This document shows positions 11,391 through 24,425 of a stretch of DNA of 64,000 bases, one piece after another. Source of the stretch: Sipunculus nudus (Eukaryota; Annelida; Sipuncula; Golfingiida; Sipunculidae); the NCBI GenBank assembly GCA_026874595.1, contig CM049313.1, positions 77,306,659-77,370,658 of the forward strand, written 5' to 3'. Made by a program: the position numbers and the translations under genes. Position 1 is the first letter of the stretch. Each line of letters starts with the position of its first letter. The notes below the pieces were generated by a model. That model saw only the letters and a list, made by a program, of their open reading frames with translations, searched no databases and was not told the origin of the DNA.

Positions 11391-12578
11391 TTAAACATTT
11401 AAATTAGTACATTTAAAATAGCAATCTTTTATAACACATAATGCTTTTTTAGCTTGCATTATTTGTTGCTGATGTGTTTTTATCCATGACGATTTTGTTG
11501 TGAGGAAAATACCAAGATATTTGTAATTATTTACTACTTCTAACTTTTTGCCTTGGAAACACCAGTTTTCATTCTTTCGGAGTGGGCCGCCTCTTCTGAA
11601 CACCATGACTTTTGGTTTTTCCAAATTCACTTTCATACCATATTTAACACAAAATTGCTGAATCTTCTCTATTTGCTTTTGTTGTCTGCCGACGTCAGTA
11701 TCTCCAAAAATTCACAACATCATCAGCAAACATTAAAGTACACCTTTACAGTCCGAATTGTCTAATATTTGTATATATTCATTGATAAATAGAGAAAAAA
11801 GTAAAGGACTGACCATACAGCCTTGTCTCATCCCTCCTGAACATTGAAAGTACTCTGTAAGCCCACTTTCTGATAATACACATGACTTCATATTTGTATA
11901 TAATGATTGTAAAACCCTTAAAATATTTCCATTAATACCACGGTTTATCAATACATTTCATAATATATTATGTTGCACTGAATCGAAAGCTATAGAAAAT
12001 CCACATACAAACAATAAAATCTGCCTCTTTGTTTTGATATAAATTTTTGGACCAAGGCTTGTAAAATAAAAATATTATCGACAGTACAGTTAGTACCCTT
12101 TCCTATACCCTGCTTGTGCTTCTGACATCAAATTATTACCCTCAACATAATCTACTAATCTACTGTATAAGATTTTTGTCAAAATTTTCCCAGTTTTATT
12201 TAGTAATGAAATACCTCTACGGTTACCTGGATTATTTATTGAACCTTTCTTGTGGAGAGGAATTATAGTAGCTTTACACCGCTCATCAGGGAAAATTCCA
12301 GAATGTAAAATTTTGTTAAACAAAGATACCAATAAAGTCTGCAGAACTGGATAGTATGATTGTATAATTTCCAAAGATATTCCAACTGGACCTGGTGATT
12401 TCACTTTTTGCATCTCATTCACCGTTTGTATTATTTCATCTGTATGTATAGGTGTGTTGAAAGTAGGTTCTGCAAAGTGCTCAATATTTATGATAATGTC
12501 ATCATTTTGTAATTGGTGATCATTTTCAGTTTCATTTACACTACTCATAAACAGATTTTTGAAGTATAGTCGAACCAT
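11391..12578 (-). pseudogene. Reverse transcriptase domain of the minus-strand LINE, frameshifted
   Basis: RNA-templated DNA polymerase of a LINE. The first open segment (12578-12090) has KSPGPVGI, a FPDERCKATIIPLHKKG block, PGNRRGISLL and EAQAGYRKGY. The second (11951-11733) has GGMRQGCMVSPLLF. The catalytic FADD box follows at about 11732-11721, but one frame away, just after a stop. The third (11636-11391) has NLEKPKVMVF and NYKYLGIFLT. All core RT blocks are therefore recognisable in order, but frameshifts near 12090, at FADD and near 11640 kill the gene. Confidence 0.85.
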
Positions 12579-12654
12579 TGCTTAGCATCTATATTTGGAG
12601 TTCTCTTTTGTCTCTTATACTGTACTAGAACATTACTAATGTAATAAATAACAC

Positions 12655-12678
12655 ACAACCTTTCCGGTAAAAGGTTGT
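12655..12678. other. Perfect 9 bp hairpin at the LINE 5' boundary
   Basis: ACAACCTTT and AAAGGTTGT form a perfect stem with a six-base loop, CCGGTA. It lies just beyond the recognisable 5' truncation of the LINE. It may mark another short element; its function is unknown. Confidence 0.5.
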
Positions 12679-13794
12679 AAAAAAATAATATATATACACT
12701 GTTATGTCATAATCTTGATAGCTTTGTGTCAAAAACTACATGTAGAGCACATTTACTATTCCAAGCCATAAACATGCTGCAACAACCTGATTACCGTGCT
12801 ACCCTCTACGGGCATTTATAATGTTAAAGCAATATAACTACCATCAATATAAAGAACATTTGTGGGAAAACAAAATCATTATAAAATATACTCAGCCTGA
12901 AATTTTGGCTTGTTTATCCGTCTTTGATAGCTTTGTTGTTGTCCAGCCAGGTGGTGCTACCTACTTTTCTGTTTTTATAGAATATATTGATGCATATTTT
13001 TCTCAGTAGTTGATTGGTGTCTCGGCCTGAAATCCTACATGGTGTATTCATCTGTAGATCTGTTTTGATGAAAGTTGCACATAAATGAGGAGTTTAATTG
13101 GCATTACTGATGCCACAAATTTGGATTCATGTCATGTCAGGAACATACCATGGCTAACTTCACCCATGCCTCTGTGATATGACGGATACACGTAGTCGCT
13201 TGTCGACTACCCGTATTCTAGTTCTTGTAGTTGAAGACAATTGACATTTTCTTGAGTCAAGATGATAGTTTTATGTTAGTACATGAGTTTGTAAAGGGCC
13301 CAATCACCTATAAAGCATGTTGAGTTAACACGAAAAATAGCTTCTTCCCTTTAAAATATATATATATATATATCTGTCAAAATATTGCCCTGGAACCGTT
13401 TGCTTTCTATTGTTAACAACTGTTAATAACAGTGGACCGGGCGCGATGAAAGGTGTAAACATAAACTCAGCACGTGGGGCCGTGTCCATCGCTGAGCCAA
13501 AACACGTTTCAATCAGAAGATGCCCTATCTCACTTGGCCCAAAATATGTAATACATATTTCTGCTGGCTGAAACAGTGTAATGCCTCTCTTTATCGGACC
13601 TCCGGTCACGCGGCCTTTTTACGGTAAACCGACTGTGTTTACTAACACGCAGAATCAAAACATGGTGTTAAATAACCGTAAGCGGGGAAATGAAACCGTC
13701 TGATGGGATGGTTTTGCTGGGAAACATTTGTATAAAGCAAAACTGAACTGATAGAGTGAAAGAATTGCCATAATTAAGCTCCTGATTTTGTCCC
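12679..13794. other. Mixed non-coding stretch with a family C-like module and a hairpin
   Basis: About 12890-12975 resembles the last family C module (CTTTGATAGCTTTGTTGTTG then CCAGGTGGTGCTACC). A perfect 7 bp hairpin GTAGTCG/CGACTAC lies at 13192-13210. The more CpG-containing part, 13420-13640, is open on the minus strand for 94 codons (13609-13325), but shows no recognisable domain, and I do not call a gene. Confidence 0.4.
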
Positions 13795-13990
13795 TTTAAG
13801 TTTTATGATAGTACATGCTAAAGTAACATTGCCATGAATGCTATTCAAGTTCCAAGAACTAATCCAACAGTAAAATGGCATCTTAATGTGAACTTTCATT
13901 TCCTTAAAATAGGTAAATTCAATTTAAATTAAGTTGCATATGTTAAATGCTTATGTCTGGTGTACGCCCTTGAAGTAGTTTTAACTAAAC
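13795..13990 (+). repeat. Repeat E, copy 1
   Basis: Aligns with 28365-28590 in the same orientation. Shared pieces include GTTTTATGATAGTAC, CTAAAGTAACA, AACTTTCATTTCCTTAAA.TAGGTAAATT and TGTACGCCCTTGAA. Identity is clearly above background, but there are many small differences. No terminal repeats were found. It is non-coding. Confidence 0.6.
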
Positions 13991-15763
13991 TACGAAGGGC
14001 CGATGCCGCAAATCTCGAATGACCCTTGATAAACTGCCAAAGTCGAATGAACGCAACAAGTGTAATTGGGCCATGCCATCCTTAGTAAAGAAGTTGATGG
14101 GTGGTGATGATTAATCGTCAGATGATGACATCCCGTCCTTAACGCTAATACGGCACTAAGGAAAAACTGAAACAAAGGTATCATTGTTGTCTAAAACCAC
14201 TATATATATTCAAAAATGGTATAAATTTATAAGAGACCCCATAAAGTATACATTATTTTAAACCTTATACCGTGATCTTTCGAAAGGAAACATATTTTTT
14301 AATTTTTCACTTATTTTCACATGATTTTGTAACATTTGAAAAAAAAAATTAAAAAGGTACACTATTTGAAGCCCCAAGTAACAATAATCCACTTTTTTAT
14401 GAACTAATATAAAACTAAATGACAATAATTTAAAACTTTTTTTTGTTTTTACTCTACTGTGTGCCCTTCATGTTGAAAAATGAAATTTATAATTTAATAA
14501 AAATTTAAAATTTAAGTTTTACGGTAGATAGAAACATGATAGAGTAAAAAAAATAAAAAAGCTTTCTGATATGTGATCTGCTATCTAATGGACAAAACTA
14601 CATGACACCCTTAAACTATGCATATATATAGGATATATGTATGTTTTTATTTTTTATAAGTTTTGTGACCAAGGCATTACGTGAAAAAGAAAGCACTAAC
14701 GTCAATAATATAGAGTTATCTCAAAAGTAATCTCTAAAACTACCCGCTCCCAAAGTTTGAAAATGAATTAAAAAAAACCATTTCGGATGTCCTTCTTTGG
14801 TTGAAAGCAAATGGAGGCGAGGTAAGTTTAATTTTATTAAAAAGAATCGGAATATGAACATTTGCATGCACTGTTGTGAGTTAATATAACCAAGAAATAG
14901 CTGAAGTACTACCCCTAATTTTGAAATCAAATCAGATGAATTTTATATTGGTCAAAGAGACTGGCATTTCTACCTCAGTATTCAAATTTTAATTAAAAAC
15001 AGTTTTTTATGTATTTTGTTGAAACCTCCTGAGACGTGGCAAAGAGTTTCTATATTTACCAGTCAATGAGTACTCCACGAGACTGCCATGGGACAGAAAA
15101 CATTTGTTTCTACTTTGCATTCTTTTTACATTTTGGAATATAATAAAATGTTGTATGCACAATATTTTAATAGTTTTCGTTTAAGGCATTTAAAGTTTAC
15201 TCAACATAGTTTTTAGTCCGGAATCCTAGTGAACATACAGAATAACAACTAATGAATAGGCCACCATTTGATTAATTAAATAACCATACACCATTTCAAA
15301 ACCTAGAAAGTTGGATCAGGGGTTCTGGATGGCTGTAAACTTTGTTTGACTGGAGAGGCAGTCATTGATATCTGGAAATCTAGACTTTGGCTGTCATGAT
15401 CGGGGTCTGGTCAAACCTTGTTTTTGATCAGGATTTATCAGGATAATAACTTCAACAATCTAATTTGCGAAAGTTAAACGTTGTCTGAAATTTCATGATA
15501 CAAATGATTTTTTTTGGTATTATATTGGGGGGCCGAACATGATAAAATAACTGTTTTCATTTCAAATTTATGCAAACATTAACCTTTTGGTATCAAATTA
15601 AAGCTTAGGTTCTAATTGACAACTTTAGTCCGAATGGACAACGATCAGTCCAAAAGGGGGGGGGGGGGGCTTGGCTTATTGATGAACTTTTACCCTAATT
15701 GATGACTAAAGGATAAGCTTAAAGGGTTCATCGTATGAATCAATGGATGGCCCCGTTTAAATA
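13991..15763. other. AT-rich sequence, no gene
   Basis: Long A/T-rich tracts and short incidental open frames only. A 14-base G run is at 15656-15669. No coding, RNA or repeat boundary is supported. Confidence 0.4.
15656..15669. repeat. Poly(G)14
   Basis: Fourteen consecutive G. Low-complexity tract. Confidence 0.9.
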
Positions 15764-16144
15764 TACTGTGGTTGACTTTTTGTTCGCGATATTCGCGAAA
15801 CGGAAATTATCGCGAAAATTAAACCTACGTTAATAAAAGGTCCCATCGCTGAAATTATGTCGAAAGGAAAAAGATTGCTATATTAGGTGAAATCTTTCAA
15901 ACTTTCTGCCAACAATGAAGACTAATTTCTATTTGTTCGCTGTTCCTTTGGGTCCCCGTCCAATCGTTACGATTTTTAGGCTCATATAATTTGTAATTAA
16001 TGTAATAAATTAATTCGTATAATAATCGATATGCTCTGTGTAGATTATTTTTTAGCGTGCTCGCGAAAATTTTACCCTCGCGAAACAATGAAAAAGTGAA
16101 AATCGCGAAATTTTATCCTTGCGAAAATGAAGCCAACCACAGTA
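15764..16144. mobile_element. MITE with TCGCGA subterminal repeats, TA target site
   Basis: The ends CTGTGGTTG (from 15766) and CAACCACAG (to 16142) are inverted, and each is flanked by TA (15764-15765, 16143-16144). This is the target duplication expected of Tc1/mariner-type elements. The inverted homology continues inward with TTCGCGA-type words repeated about six times near both ends (15782-15815 and 16058-16125). It is about 377 bp with no transposase, so non-autonomous. The TCGCGA cluster stands out in AT-rich surroundings. Confidence 0.75.
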
Positions 16145-19100
16145 TTTGGTCATACTTGTTTTCGTATAATAAACCGGGTAGACATTGTTCCGCCCACGGC
16201 CTTTAGTAGGGTAGAAAAATCAGAAAAAGGACAAAACCAGTTAGACAAACATCAAACCTTGCAGTTTGTATACAATATATCGAAAAGTTTTAAACAATAA
16301 AAAATCTATTATCCATCTAAAATTCCATAATTGTGGCCATTTTTCCAAGAAGTTCACGTGATTAATAATTAATTTAATTTATTTTTAATTATCTTTTTTA
16401 TGCATTTAGAGAAAAATTTATCGTTATAACGATGATTTTTTAAACCCAAATCGTGTAAAATGTTTTCAAGTTTGCTGAGGCATATTTATGTAGCCTTGCA
16501 TGCATTTTTTAATGTTTCTCGGAAAATGAATAAAAAAGTCCATTTTAACAAGTTAATTTTATTATGTTTGCAAGGAAATGAGCATTTCTGTTGAAGTTGG
16601 CACATTTGAATATATATGGTGTTAGGTGCTTTTAATTAAAGAACTTTAATCGGAAATTTAGGCATACTATATGTCGACAGAAAGTTGCGTTTATAATAAA
16701 AAAATAAATCATTCAAATGAGAATAATAGGACTTAATATATGTAAATACTAAATGATTGAGGAAATCATTTAATACTTTTTACTTCTGCATGTGTCGATG
16801 TCAAATATTAAAACTTTTTTAACCTGTTGTTAATTTATGGGTTTACGGTACGTCATATTCACGTAGCATGTTTTGCAGGGATAAAATAAATGTAAATACA
16901 ATTGCAGCTCCTCATATGAGCGCAAATGACACCAACTTTTTTTTCAAACTTAACGATTAAATCAAACGATGAAGCCACTTTTTCATATAACTGAAAACCA
17001 GTAAAGAACAAATGGTGATACAACTAACATAGACTAACATATTCCACTACTATTAACAGATGACTTGTAGTTTTTGCACCTTGTACATAGTAAAATGTGC
17101 CGTCTTCATATACGAAGATATACATATATCTGATATATTTGATATCTCTGATCGAATCTTATTTAGTCGTAAATTTTCATCATGACATTATACGAAAGTT
17201 TAAATGGTGGGGGGGGGGGGCTTTTCAAAATGGTTTTATTCAAGCCAACTACATCCAAGGTTTCACTCTTAACCATGCATGCATGGTATTTCGATATCCG
17301 AGACAGCCCAAGGTAGAATTGCATAGAGTCAAACTGTGATCTAGATTTTGCATATATAGCTAGAATTCTATCCCATATTTTAAAGACAAAGAGGCAGGCG
17401 AAATTATATGGTACAAGGGATGATTGCTAATTGTTCGAGAGTAAACAGGAATGAAAGAATAAATACATTTAAGGAGAATAGGCAGTAATGAAAATACGTA
17501 TATAGGTTTTCTGTGATAGTAATCTTTTCAGAATTTTACATCCATAACTTTCCACACAACCTGCATTTCCGCACCACATTCCCGTTGCTGCATCGCTTAA
17601 TATGCACAAAATAAGCCAGAACAGCCTCTGCATCCGGAGTTCTTTTTTTATGTTCTTGATACGCCATGAGGCACTCTGTTAGTGACAATGATGTGACGGA
17701 TTTTAATGAAGAAAAGAAATTTTTAACAACTAATCCTTCATGCTCAAGGATATTTATTTAAATTTAAAGGAATACTTAAGAACTCTGAAAATTCATTTTA
17801 CATTTAGATGCACAGTGAAATACCCTTAAAGCCCTTTAAACAAACCTGAGAAATGTATCTGGTAGAATGACTGGAATTGGACCACCATTCATTTCCCGAT
17901 GATTGTTCGCTCTGATTAATAGTCATTTATCATTCTTATACTATATACTGCTGGTTATATATGCCCAAGTATCTGTTGTTTTTTTTTTTTTTTTTTTTTT
18001 TTATTGCAAAGAATGTATATCAGTATGTTCAAGAAGATTTGTTAAGAAATCCCTCTATTTGCACTTTCAAACAACCGAAAGGAGATTAAAAAAGGGACCA
18101 GCCACGAAACTGAGTCCGCGTGACAGATATCCCACATGCGCATAAGTTAAAGATCCGAAACTTTCATTACCATTTCATTGGCTTCTGTCTATCAAAGTGT
18201 ATGTTTGTAATTTTGTAATATTATGACTTATTTTATCACTTTTTTCTTCGAAATATGACATATAAAATGTCTGTGTCGTTCGTATGGAAAGGTCTTGCTA
18301 GACTCCCGGTTACAAAAAAAGTTAATGTATATACATGTATACGTATTCAAAGCTTTGATATTAAAGGAAGATTATATTTTTGGCTGTAAACAGCAAATCT
18401 GATTGTCCAGCAAAATATTTTCAAGACTTGTCTCTCCATATTTTACGCAAAATGTCATAACAACTGCATGTAATTTGTCATACTATTTTCATGTTTTTAT
18501 TTTAAATTAAAATTAAGGGTGGAAGTAAAATGTTTAAATCATAACTAGATTTTAATCAAAATTAGAAAAAAAATATATGAACCCCCATGTCGTTTCAGTG
18601 GAATGGACCCCCCAAACATTTGACGTGTTTTAATAAGCTAAAAAGAGACACAAAATATAAATGCTGTGCGACATTTATTTAATTCAATAAACTAATTAAA
18701 AAATAGTGAATAGTGAAAATTCAAAACGAGATTTTCGACTGAATTAAAATTATTCTACTTAGTCGATCAAATTGATGATAAGGACTTTTTTTGCCTGTTT
18801 ATACCACAAGTAACCATAAGGTTTTAAAATTACATGCTTTTTTTATTTTTTTTATTTTATTAATTTTGAAATTCATATTAAAATTACAAATTTACATTTA
18901 TCACTTCATTTCAGTCGAATTAAAGAAAACACAAACAATAACCCCATGCCATTCATATGAAAAATATACATAAAAGTTTTACTCGGCCCGCAGAAGCTGA
19001 TGCATATACCGTAATTAAAAAAAAATAATTACTTACATAATTACTTTAAGTAGCTTTAAATTGTAAACTTTAAAGCTAGAACAAAGCTTAGGGACAAAAA

Positions 19101-19398
19101 AATCATTGTTATTCCTTTTGGCACATCAAAGTGGTGATTATGACTAATCTTGCCACTTAATACCCGAAATAACGTAATAAAGGTTTAAAATTTATATGCC
19201 TTTTATATTAAAACATTTAATTTTAAACTTTAAATGTCAAATCTTTGAAATAAAGTTTCGAAGTTAATTTTATGGATTCAGTTCATCAAAATAAGGTAAA
19301 GTAGACGATTTCACTAAATTTAACATAATACATTTTCCACATATTTTTCCAAATGTGAGCCCTTAACATTGACCTATTATATATATATATATATTTTT
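16145..19398. other. AT-rich sequence, no gene
   Basis: About 3.2 kb dominated by A/T runs. G12 lies at 17209-17220 and T24 at 17979-18002. The short frames at 17097-17339 and 17903-18145 cross low-complexity tracts and carry no known motif. No gene is supported. Confidence 0.4.
17979..18002. repeat. Poly(T)24
   Basis: Twenty-four consecutive T. It could be the A tail of a minus-strand retrocopy ending at 18002, but I could not identify a body. Confidence 0.85.
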
Positions 19399-21176
19399 TA
19401 GCGAACCTGTGAGCTTATGCGATGGTGTGGCGTCGTCCGGCGTCTGTACGTTAACCCCTACTAACTTGAAAACGGCAAGAGTTAGCATCACGAAATTTCA
19501 TGCAAAAAATTAGTCATCTGAAAAACTCTATCGGATTTTGCTTATTTTTTGGCTAACTGCATTTTCGTAGATTTTATAGGGAAAAGCTAAAAAAGCTTTA
19601 AAAATCTTCTTCTCCGAAACTGTTCAGCCATATTGTCCAATATTTCACAGAAATGATCCCTGGAACAATCTCTCAAGTTTGTTCGAATGGTTTAAGTTCG
19701 GTGATTTTTGGCTGAGTTACAGCTAGTTGAACTTAGTCATCTGTCCAAAAAAACATACTAAAATTACAATCTTAGAAACGGCTGGAGCTAAAATCACCAA
19801 ATTTTATGCCAATGTTGGTCACATGAGTCATATCTTAAATTGAGGTATTGGTGGCGCCACCTGCATCGGCCTTTTTTGTACGGGGGTCATCAGTGCCCGT
19901 ATCATACTGACAGCTACAAATAACTTCTTCTCTGAAACGATATGGCCAAATTGTTTAATATCGCACAGAAATGATCCTAGGGTAGTGCTTTCTGAAGTTT
20001 GTTCAAATGGTCTCAGTTCAGTGACTTTTGGCTAAGTTATGGGAAGCTGAATTTAGTCATATACCATAACAGCCCATTTTAGCTAAGTGGCTACAAAAAT
20101 CTTCTTCTCAAAAACCACTGGGCCAAAGTCTTAAATCTCACACATTAATTATCCTTAGATGTTGATAATTCAAGTTTGCTCAAATGGTTTTGGTTCAGTG
20201 ATTTTTGGCTGAGTAATGGATAGCTTAACTAGCCATTTTGCTGTATTTTCCCATATGAGTTATAAACCTGCAAAACATTTTTAGACTGACGCCACTGAGG
20301 CCAATTTGTTTAATATTTTACAAGAATAGTCCCCTGAATAATTCTTATAATGATTATCTTTTATGGTTCCAAAGAATGAATTATGGCTGAATTATAAAGA
20401 TTGAATTAAGTCATTTTACCATATATGGTAGCTGTGTAAAGCAGATTCATCTAGCCTAGCACCAGTTTATCAGCATCCCTTACATCATGCCTCTAGACCT
20501 TCAGATTTCAGGTTATTTATGGTTAATATTGACAAGAATGTTTTTTAAAAGCTTTTAAAAAATGTAGATTTATGATTTTAGATATTCTTCATACCAGGCA
20601 ATGTTAACAATCACAGGTATACAGCTCTCTGTGGGTATATAAAGACGGCTATACATAGATTATAAATAATTGGTATCCATACTCAACTTAATTCAAGATT
20701 TTGCCATCAGTGAGATGTATCTGTATTATAATTTTGCATTCAATATGCATCTGTAGTAATTTTTAGTGAGCCTGTGAGCTAATTTGATGTTGTGGCGGCG
20801 TCCATAGTCCATCTTCTGTAAGTTAACCCATACTATTCGAAAACGACTGGAGCTAGCATCATGAAATGTAATGTAAAAAATTAGCCATCTGAAAAACTCT
20901 GCATTTTCTTAGATTTTAATGAGAAAAAAATTTAAAAACCTTTAAAAATCTTCTCCGACGAAACGGTCAAGCCAAATTGTTCAGTATTTCACAGAAATAA
21001 TCTTTTATATCATATCTTACAAGTTTGTTCGAATGGTTCAAGTATGATATATAAGATTAAAAAGTATTTTAGCCAAAGTCTTCCAGTATGTGTAAACAGA
21101 TTTACCAACAGGCCAAGATTGTGTCTGTAATTTTAAATAGGTTGAGAAACTGCCAACTGTTTCAGATTTGGCAACA

Positions 21177-21700
21177 GAACAAGAGTTCATTCAGTGCAGC
21201 CAGATATAGGTCAAGAGTTCAATCAGTGCAGCCAAGCACAAGGCATGTGATCACCTCATGGGTGACATGTGAACATCTCATGGGCACCATGTGATAACCT
21301 CATAGGTAGCATGTGATCAACTCATGAGTATCATGTGATCACCTCATGTGTGTCATGCCCCACAGGGCTGCATGAGGAGCCAATCCGAGAGCTTATGCAA
21401 TGGTGTGGCTACTATTTCAGATTAGGCAACAGGTCAAGAGTTCACTCAGTGCAGCCAGGTATAGGTCAGGAGTTCACTCTGTGCAGTAGCTGCATTCTAT
21501 TTATAGCAGTGGTAGACTGCCCACTGCATCAGATTTGGCACCAAAGTTCAGCCTGGATCTATTTATAGCTTTGGCAAATTGCCAACTGTGCCAGATTATG
21601 CAACAGGTCAAGAGTTCACTCAGTGCAGCCAGGTACAAGTCAAAAGTTTACTCAGTCTAGCCAGATGCAGGTCATGAGTTCACTCAGTGCAGTAGCCTGA
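21177..21700 (+). repeat. Dispersed ~31 bp repeat units within B1
   Basis: The unit GTCAAGAGTTCACTCAGTGC plus AGCCAGGTATAG occurs about seven times, in three groups (about 21177-21240, 21436-21490 and 21605-21700), with spacing near 31-32 bp inside groups. The groups are separated by other B1 sequence. Non-coding. Confidence 0.7.
21244..21358 (+). repeat. 22 bp tandem repeat, five units plus a partial one
   Basis: Units of the form CATGTGATCACCTCATGGGT begin at 21244, 21266, 21288, 21310 and 21332, with a partial unit at 21354; the period is exactly 22 bp. Each unit holds CATGTGA, an E-box-like word, so the motif is phased at about two helical turns. Confidence 0.8.
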
Positions 21701-22190
21701 GCAAGCAATTTGTCACAGTTCACTCGGGGCAACAGCCTTTCTCACCTGAGCCTGGTCAACCCCATGCATCAGACTCAAGGTTAGTTTGATGTAGTGGCCT
21801 AATATTTTGACCTGTCTATGTGTCTTTGATGGCTTTCTCGCTCACAAGACAGGTGTCGCCACCTACAATGACTTGCACGGTGTGTGTCCCTACGTTTTTC
21901 TCAGGAGGGATTTGATATATCAGTCTGAAATTGGGCATATGTATATATCTCTGATAGCTTCGTTGTATACAAGACTGGTGGTGCCAGCTACAATCTTTTT
22001 AGTGTTGTGTGCACCCATGCCAGAATTTTCAGCAGTGATGTTTGTGTAATTGTTTCTTATTCAAAATGTTTAGTACTTGCATTGTTCATATACATGAAAA
22101 GTAATGGTCCTGCATTGAAGCATTATACCTGGTGAATTTCCCAATGCACAGGTTCGCATTAGGCCTGCACATGTAGGCCTTGTTTAATAT

Positions 22191-22570
22191 CTGTACCGAG
22201 GTTAGTTTATAAAATTGCCAATTTCAGCCTTTTGGACACTTTTCCAGAGGGCTAATGTTTTTAAATATGGTCTCTATTAATTGCTTTAACAGAAAATAGC
22301 ATAAAACCTTATAATAATGGGGGTGCCGCAAAATCGAAATTAAGGGGCCTTATGGAAATTGGCCTCAGGAAAACAAGTAGCACTTTGTTATTTGATGATT
22401 TAATGGTCACTGTTTCGAAGATTTAAAGATTCTCTAAATGTCTGTCCACAGTACCGCTGTAAAGAACTGTAAGCTTTGAAAATATATAGAATTTTAACTA
22501 AATATAATTTTGTTAAGCTTTTATAAATATTAATATATTTATTTTTATTTGTTTGTAAATTTTAATATGT

Positions 22571-22572
<2 letters not shown>
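22191..22572. other. No recognisable gene
   Basis: AT-rich single-copy-looking sequence between B1 and the AT microsatellite. Nothing is supported. Confidence 0.35.

Positions 22573-22649
<77 letters not shown>
22573..22649. repeat. (AT)n microsatellite
   Basis: A long alternating TA tract with one TTTA interruption near its right end. Confidence 0.95.
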
Positions 22650-24425
22650 GCCCTTTCTGCTACAACGCACACAAAGAAAATGTTAACTACTTTCCTTACT
22701 TTAACAGTATCGATCTATTATTACACATTTCTTTTTATAATTTTTGGTTTACCAAAAAGTCACAGAACTATTAAACATGAATCGCTGTTGAAAATTGTAT
22801 CGTAAGCACACAAAAGATGTCGCCACTATATGCAGTCGAAAACCAAACCGTATGCACGGAGAGTTTAAAACTTCACCCGAAAGTTGCATGTCAGTTGAAA
22901 ATTTGAATCAAAATCTTTAGGCAAGACCATGAGTGATTTATAAAAGACGAATTTCATGTTAATGCCGATTCTAAACGCATTTTACTGGTAAAAATGTATT
23001 ACAATGTACGTCCGTAGGTCCGGCAGATTTCGTCATCTGCACGGAGGTTAGACCACAGTGTGTGTTAGTGGTCCATGACGGGATGCGGCTCGTATTTTGA
23101 AACAAGTTTAAAGGGAGCAGGTCAGTGACTCCAGATTGAAACTGAGAATGTTTCGGTAGATGGCTTAGGGAAACGAGATATTAGCAGAGACGTTACTTGT
23201 TGTATGCGAGTTACAGGTAGGTAGAAAATGATGTTGATGCGAGGGAAAATCGCTAACTGCGTTTTTAACACCCTGACTCCGTGTGATTGGAGTAAATATG
23301 TGACGTCGTCAAAGCAGACGACAGGAACACTGTCATTGGTCTTTACTTATCCCTCCCTCTCTCTCTCTCTATCTCTCACTCTTTCTCTCTCAGCGTGTCT
23401 TTGGCTAAAATACTTAACTGTAACTTATAATTTCAAGTTAGGATTACTTTTCTGACGGTAATGCAAATCATTGCATTATTTACATACAACTTAAAGTTAT
23501 CAGTGGTTATATGGATACATTGCAGATTGTAATGCAGCTTGCACTGTTGCAGATCTGAAGAAAAATAGTCATTTTCGAATAATCAAACTATCACATGTAG
23601 ATTTCATGACATATGAGACATTTTCGGTAAATACAAATTTTAGATTTTTGAATGCTTATTTTACTAACTTTAATGCATTATTCACCGAATCTTATGTTTC
23701 ATTTAGTTTTAAAAATAGGGAAAATCTGGGTTTTAGATGTTAAAAATTTATTTAGCGCCTAAATATTCTTCTATCTTTAACACATTATTTCCCAAATTTA
23801 TTTCTTATAATAAGGAGAAATGTAGAATTGGATTGATGCCGATTTGCATGAGCAGAATATTGATGGACTGGTATAAGTACGATTTGAAAATAGAAAAAAA
23901 ACTTATAAATCTAATGTTAATGATTTAATATATGTATGTATAGGCCTATGTATTTGAAGTATTTTTTTTAATTTGATTTATTGATAGAGAGGAAAACCAT
24001 CAGCATTGTAAAACAGAGCAGGGGACAATGATTCTAATGAAGAAACGTCACTTCTATCATAAATTAATAGAAAAATGAACCTCCATTAACCAGTACTCAA
24101 AAATAAAAAAATACATGTATTTAATTATAATATTGCAGTTGCCATTAGCTGAAAGGGACTTTCTTTGAGTGGTCAATTACACCTTGTTCACAACAAGATT
24201 TTTTAAAGGTTGAAACTAAATATATAATATCATCTGTTTAGCTTAAAGCCTTTAACCTTTAAAAAATAAGTAGAGTGGTCCATACCAGTCTGGTCCAGGG
24301 ATAAGAGGTATTTTATGTGAGCATTCTGGTCTGATCTGCACCTCTAACTTAACCAATACAGTTGATATGTAATTTCCAATACTGCTTAAAATATAGCTTG
24401 TAAAATGCAATGTTGTGCACAACGT
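22650..24425. other. No supported gene; relatively CpG-containing segment at 22985-23345
   Basis: Between 22985 and 23345 the sequence is richer in CG dinucleotides (CGTCCGTAGGTCCGG, GACGGGATGCGGCTCG, GTGACGTCGTC) than its surroundings. The word TGACGTCG resembles a CRE. It could be a small promoter or decayed repeat. The open frame 23228-23455 crosses a CT microsatellite and has no known motif. The rest is AT-rich and featureless. Confidence 0.35.
23346..23396. repeat. Imperfect (CT)n microsatellite
   Basis: A run of CTCTCT interrupted by A and T substitutions: a polypyrimidine tract. Confidence 0.85.

Larger units (their letters stand above)
9762..12640 (-). mobile_element. 5'-truncated non-LTR retrotransposon (LINE)
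   Basis: In minus orientation the order is the RT (about 12640-11391), a post-RT region, a C-terminal Cys/His region (11210-10590), and a long AT-rich 3' part that ends with TTCCGGAATAAAG followed by a TTTG microsatellite (9762-9786). AATAAA just before a simple tail is typical of LINE 3' ends. The endonuclease part is missing and the frame is broken at least three times, so it cannot move by itself. It belongs to the same or a close family as the plus-strand LINE at 1080-4215, in the opposite orientation. Confidence 0.8.
19399..22190 (+). mobile_element. Family B element B1, long copy with internal tandem modules
   Basis: The element starts TTTTTAGCGAACCTGTG and ends with CACAGGTTCGC (22147-22157), a perfect 11 bp inverted copy of GCGAACCTGTG (19401-19411). 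A palindromic pair AGGCCT...AGGCCT and CTTGTTT follow the right copy. Inside are repeated modules carrying AAATCTTCTTCTC.GAAAC, GGCCAAATTGTTTAATATTTCACAGAAATGATC-like and GTTTGTTCGAATGGTTCAAGTT-like stretches, a second start-like motif at 20767, AGGTGGCGCCACCT forms at 19850-19862 and 21851-21864, and minisatellites at 21.18-21.70 kb. No transposase is seen. The architecture parallels family A. Confidence 0.7.

Noticed and set aside
13325-13609. A protein-coding exon on the minus strand (94 codons)
   Set aside because: It ends in an AT microsatellite, has no recognisable domain and no clear splice sites.
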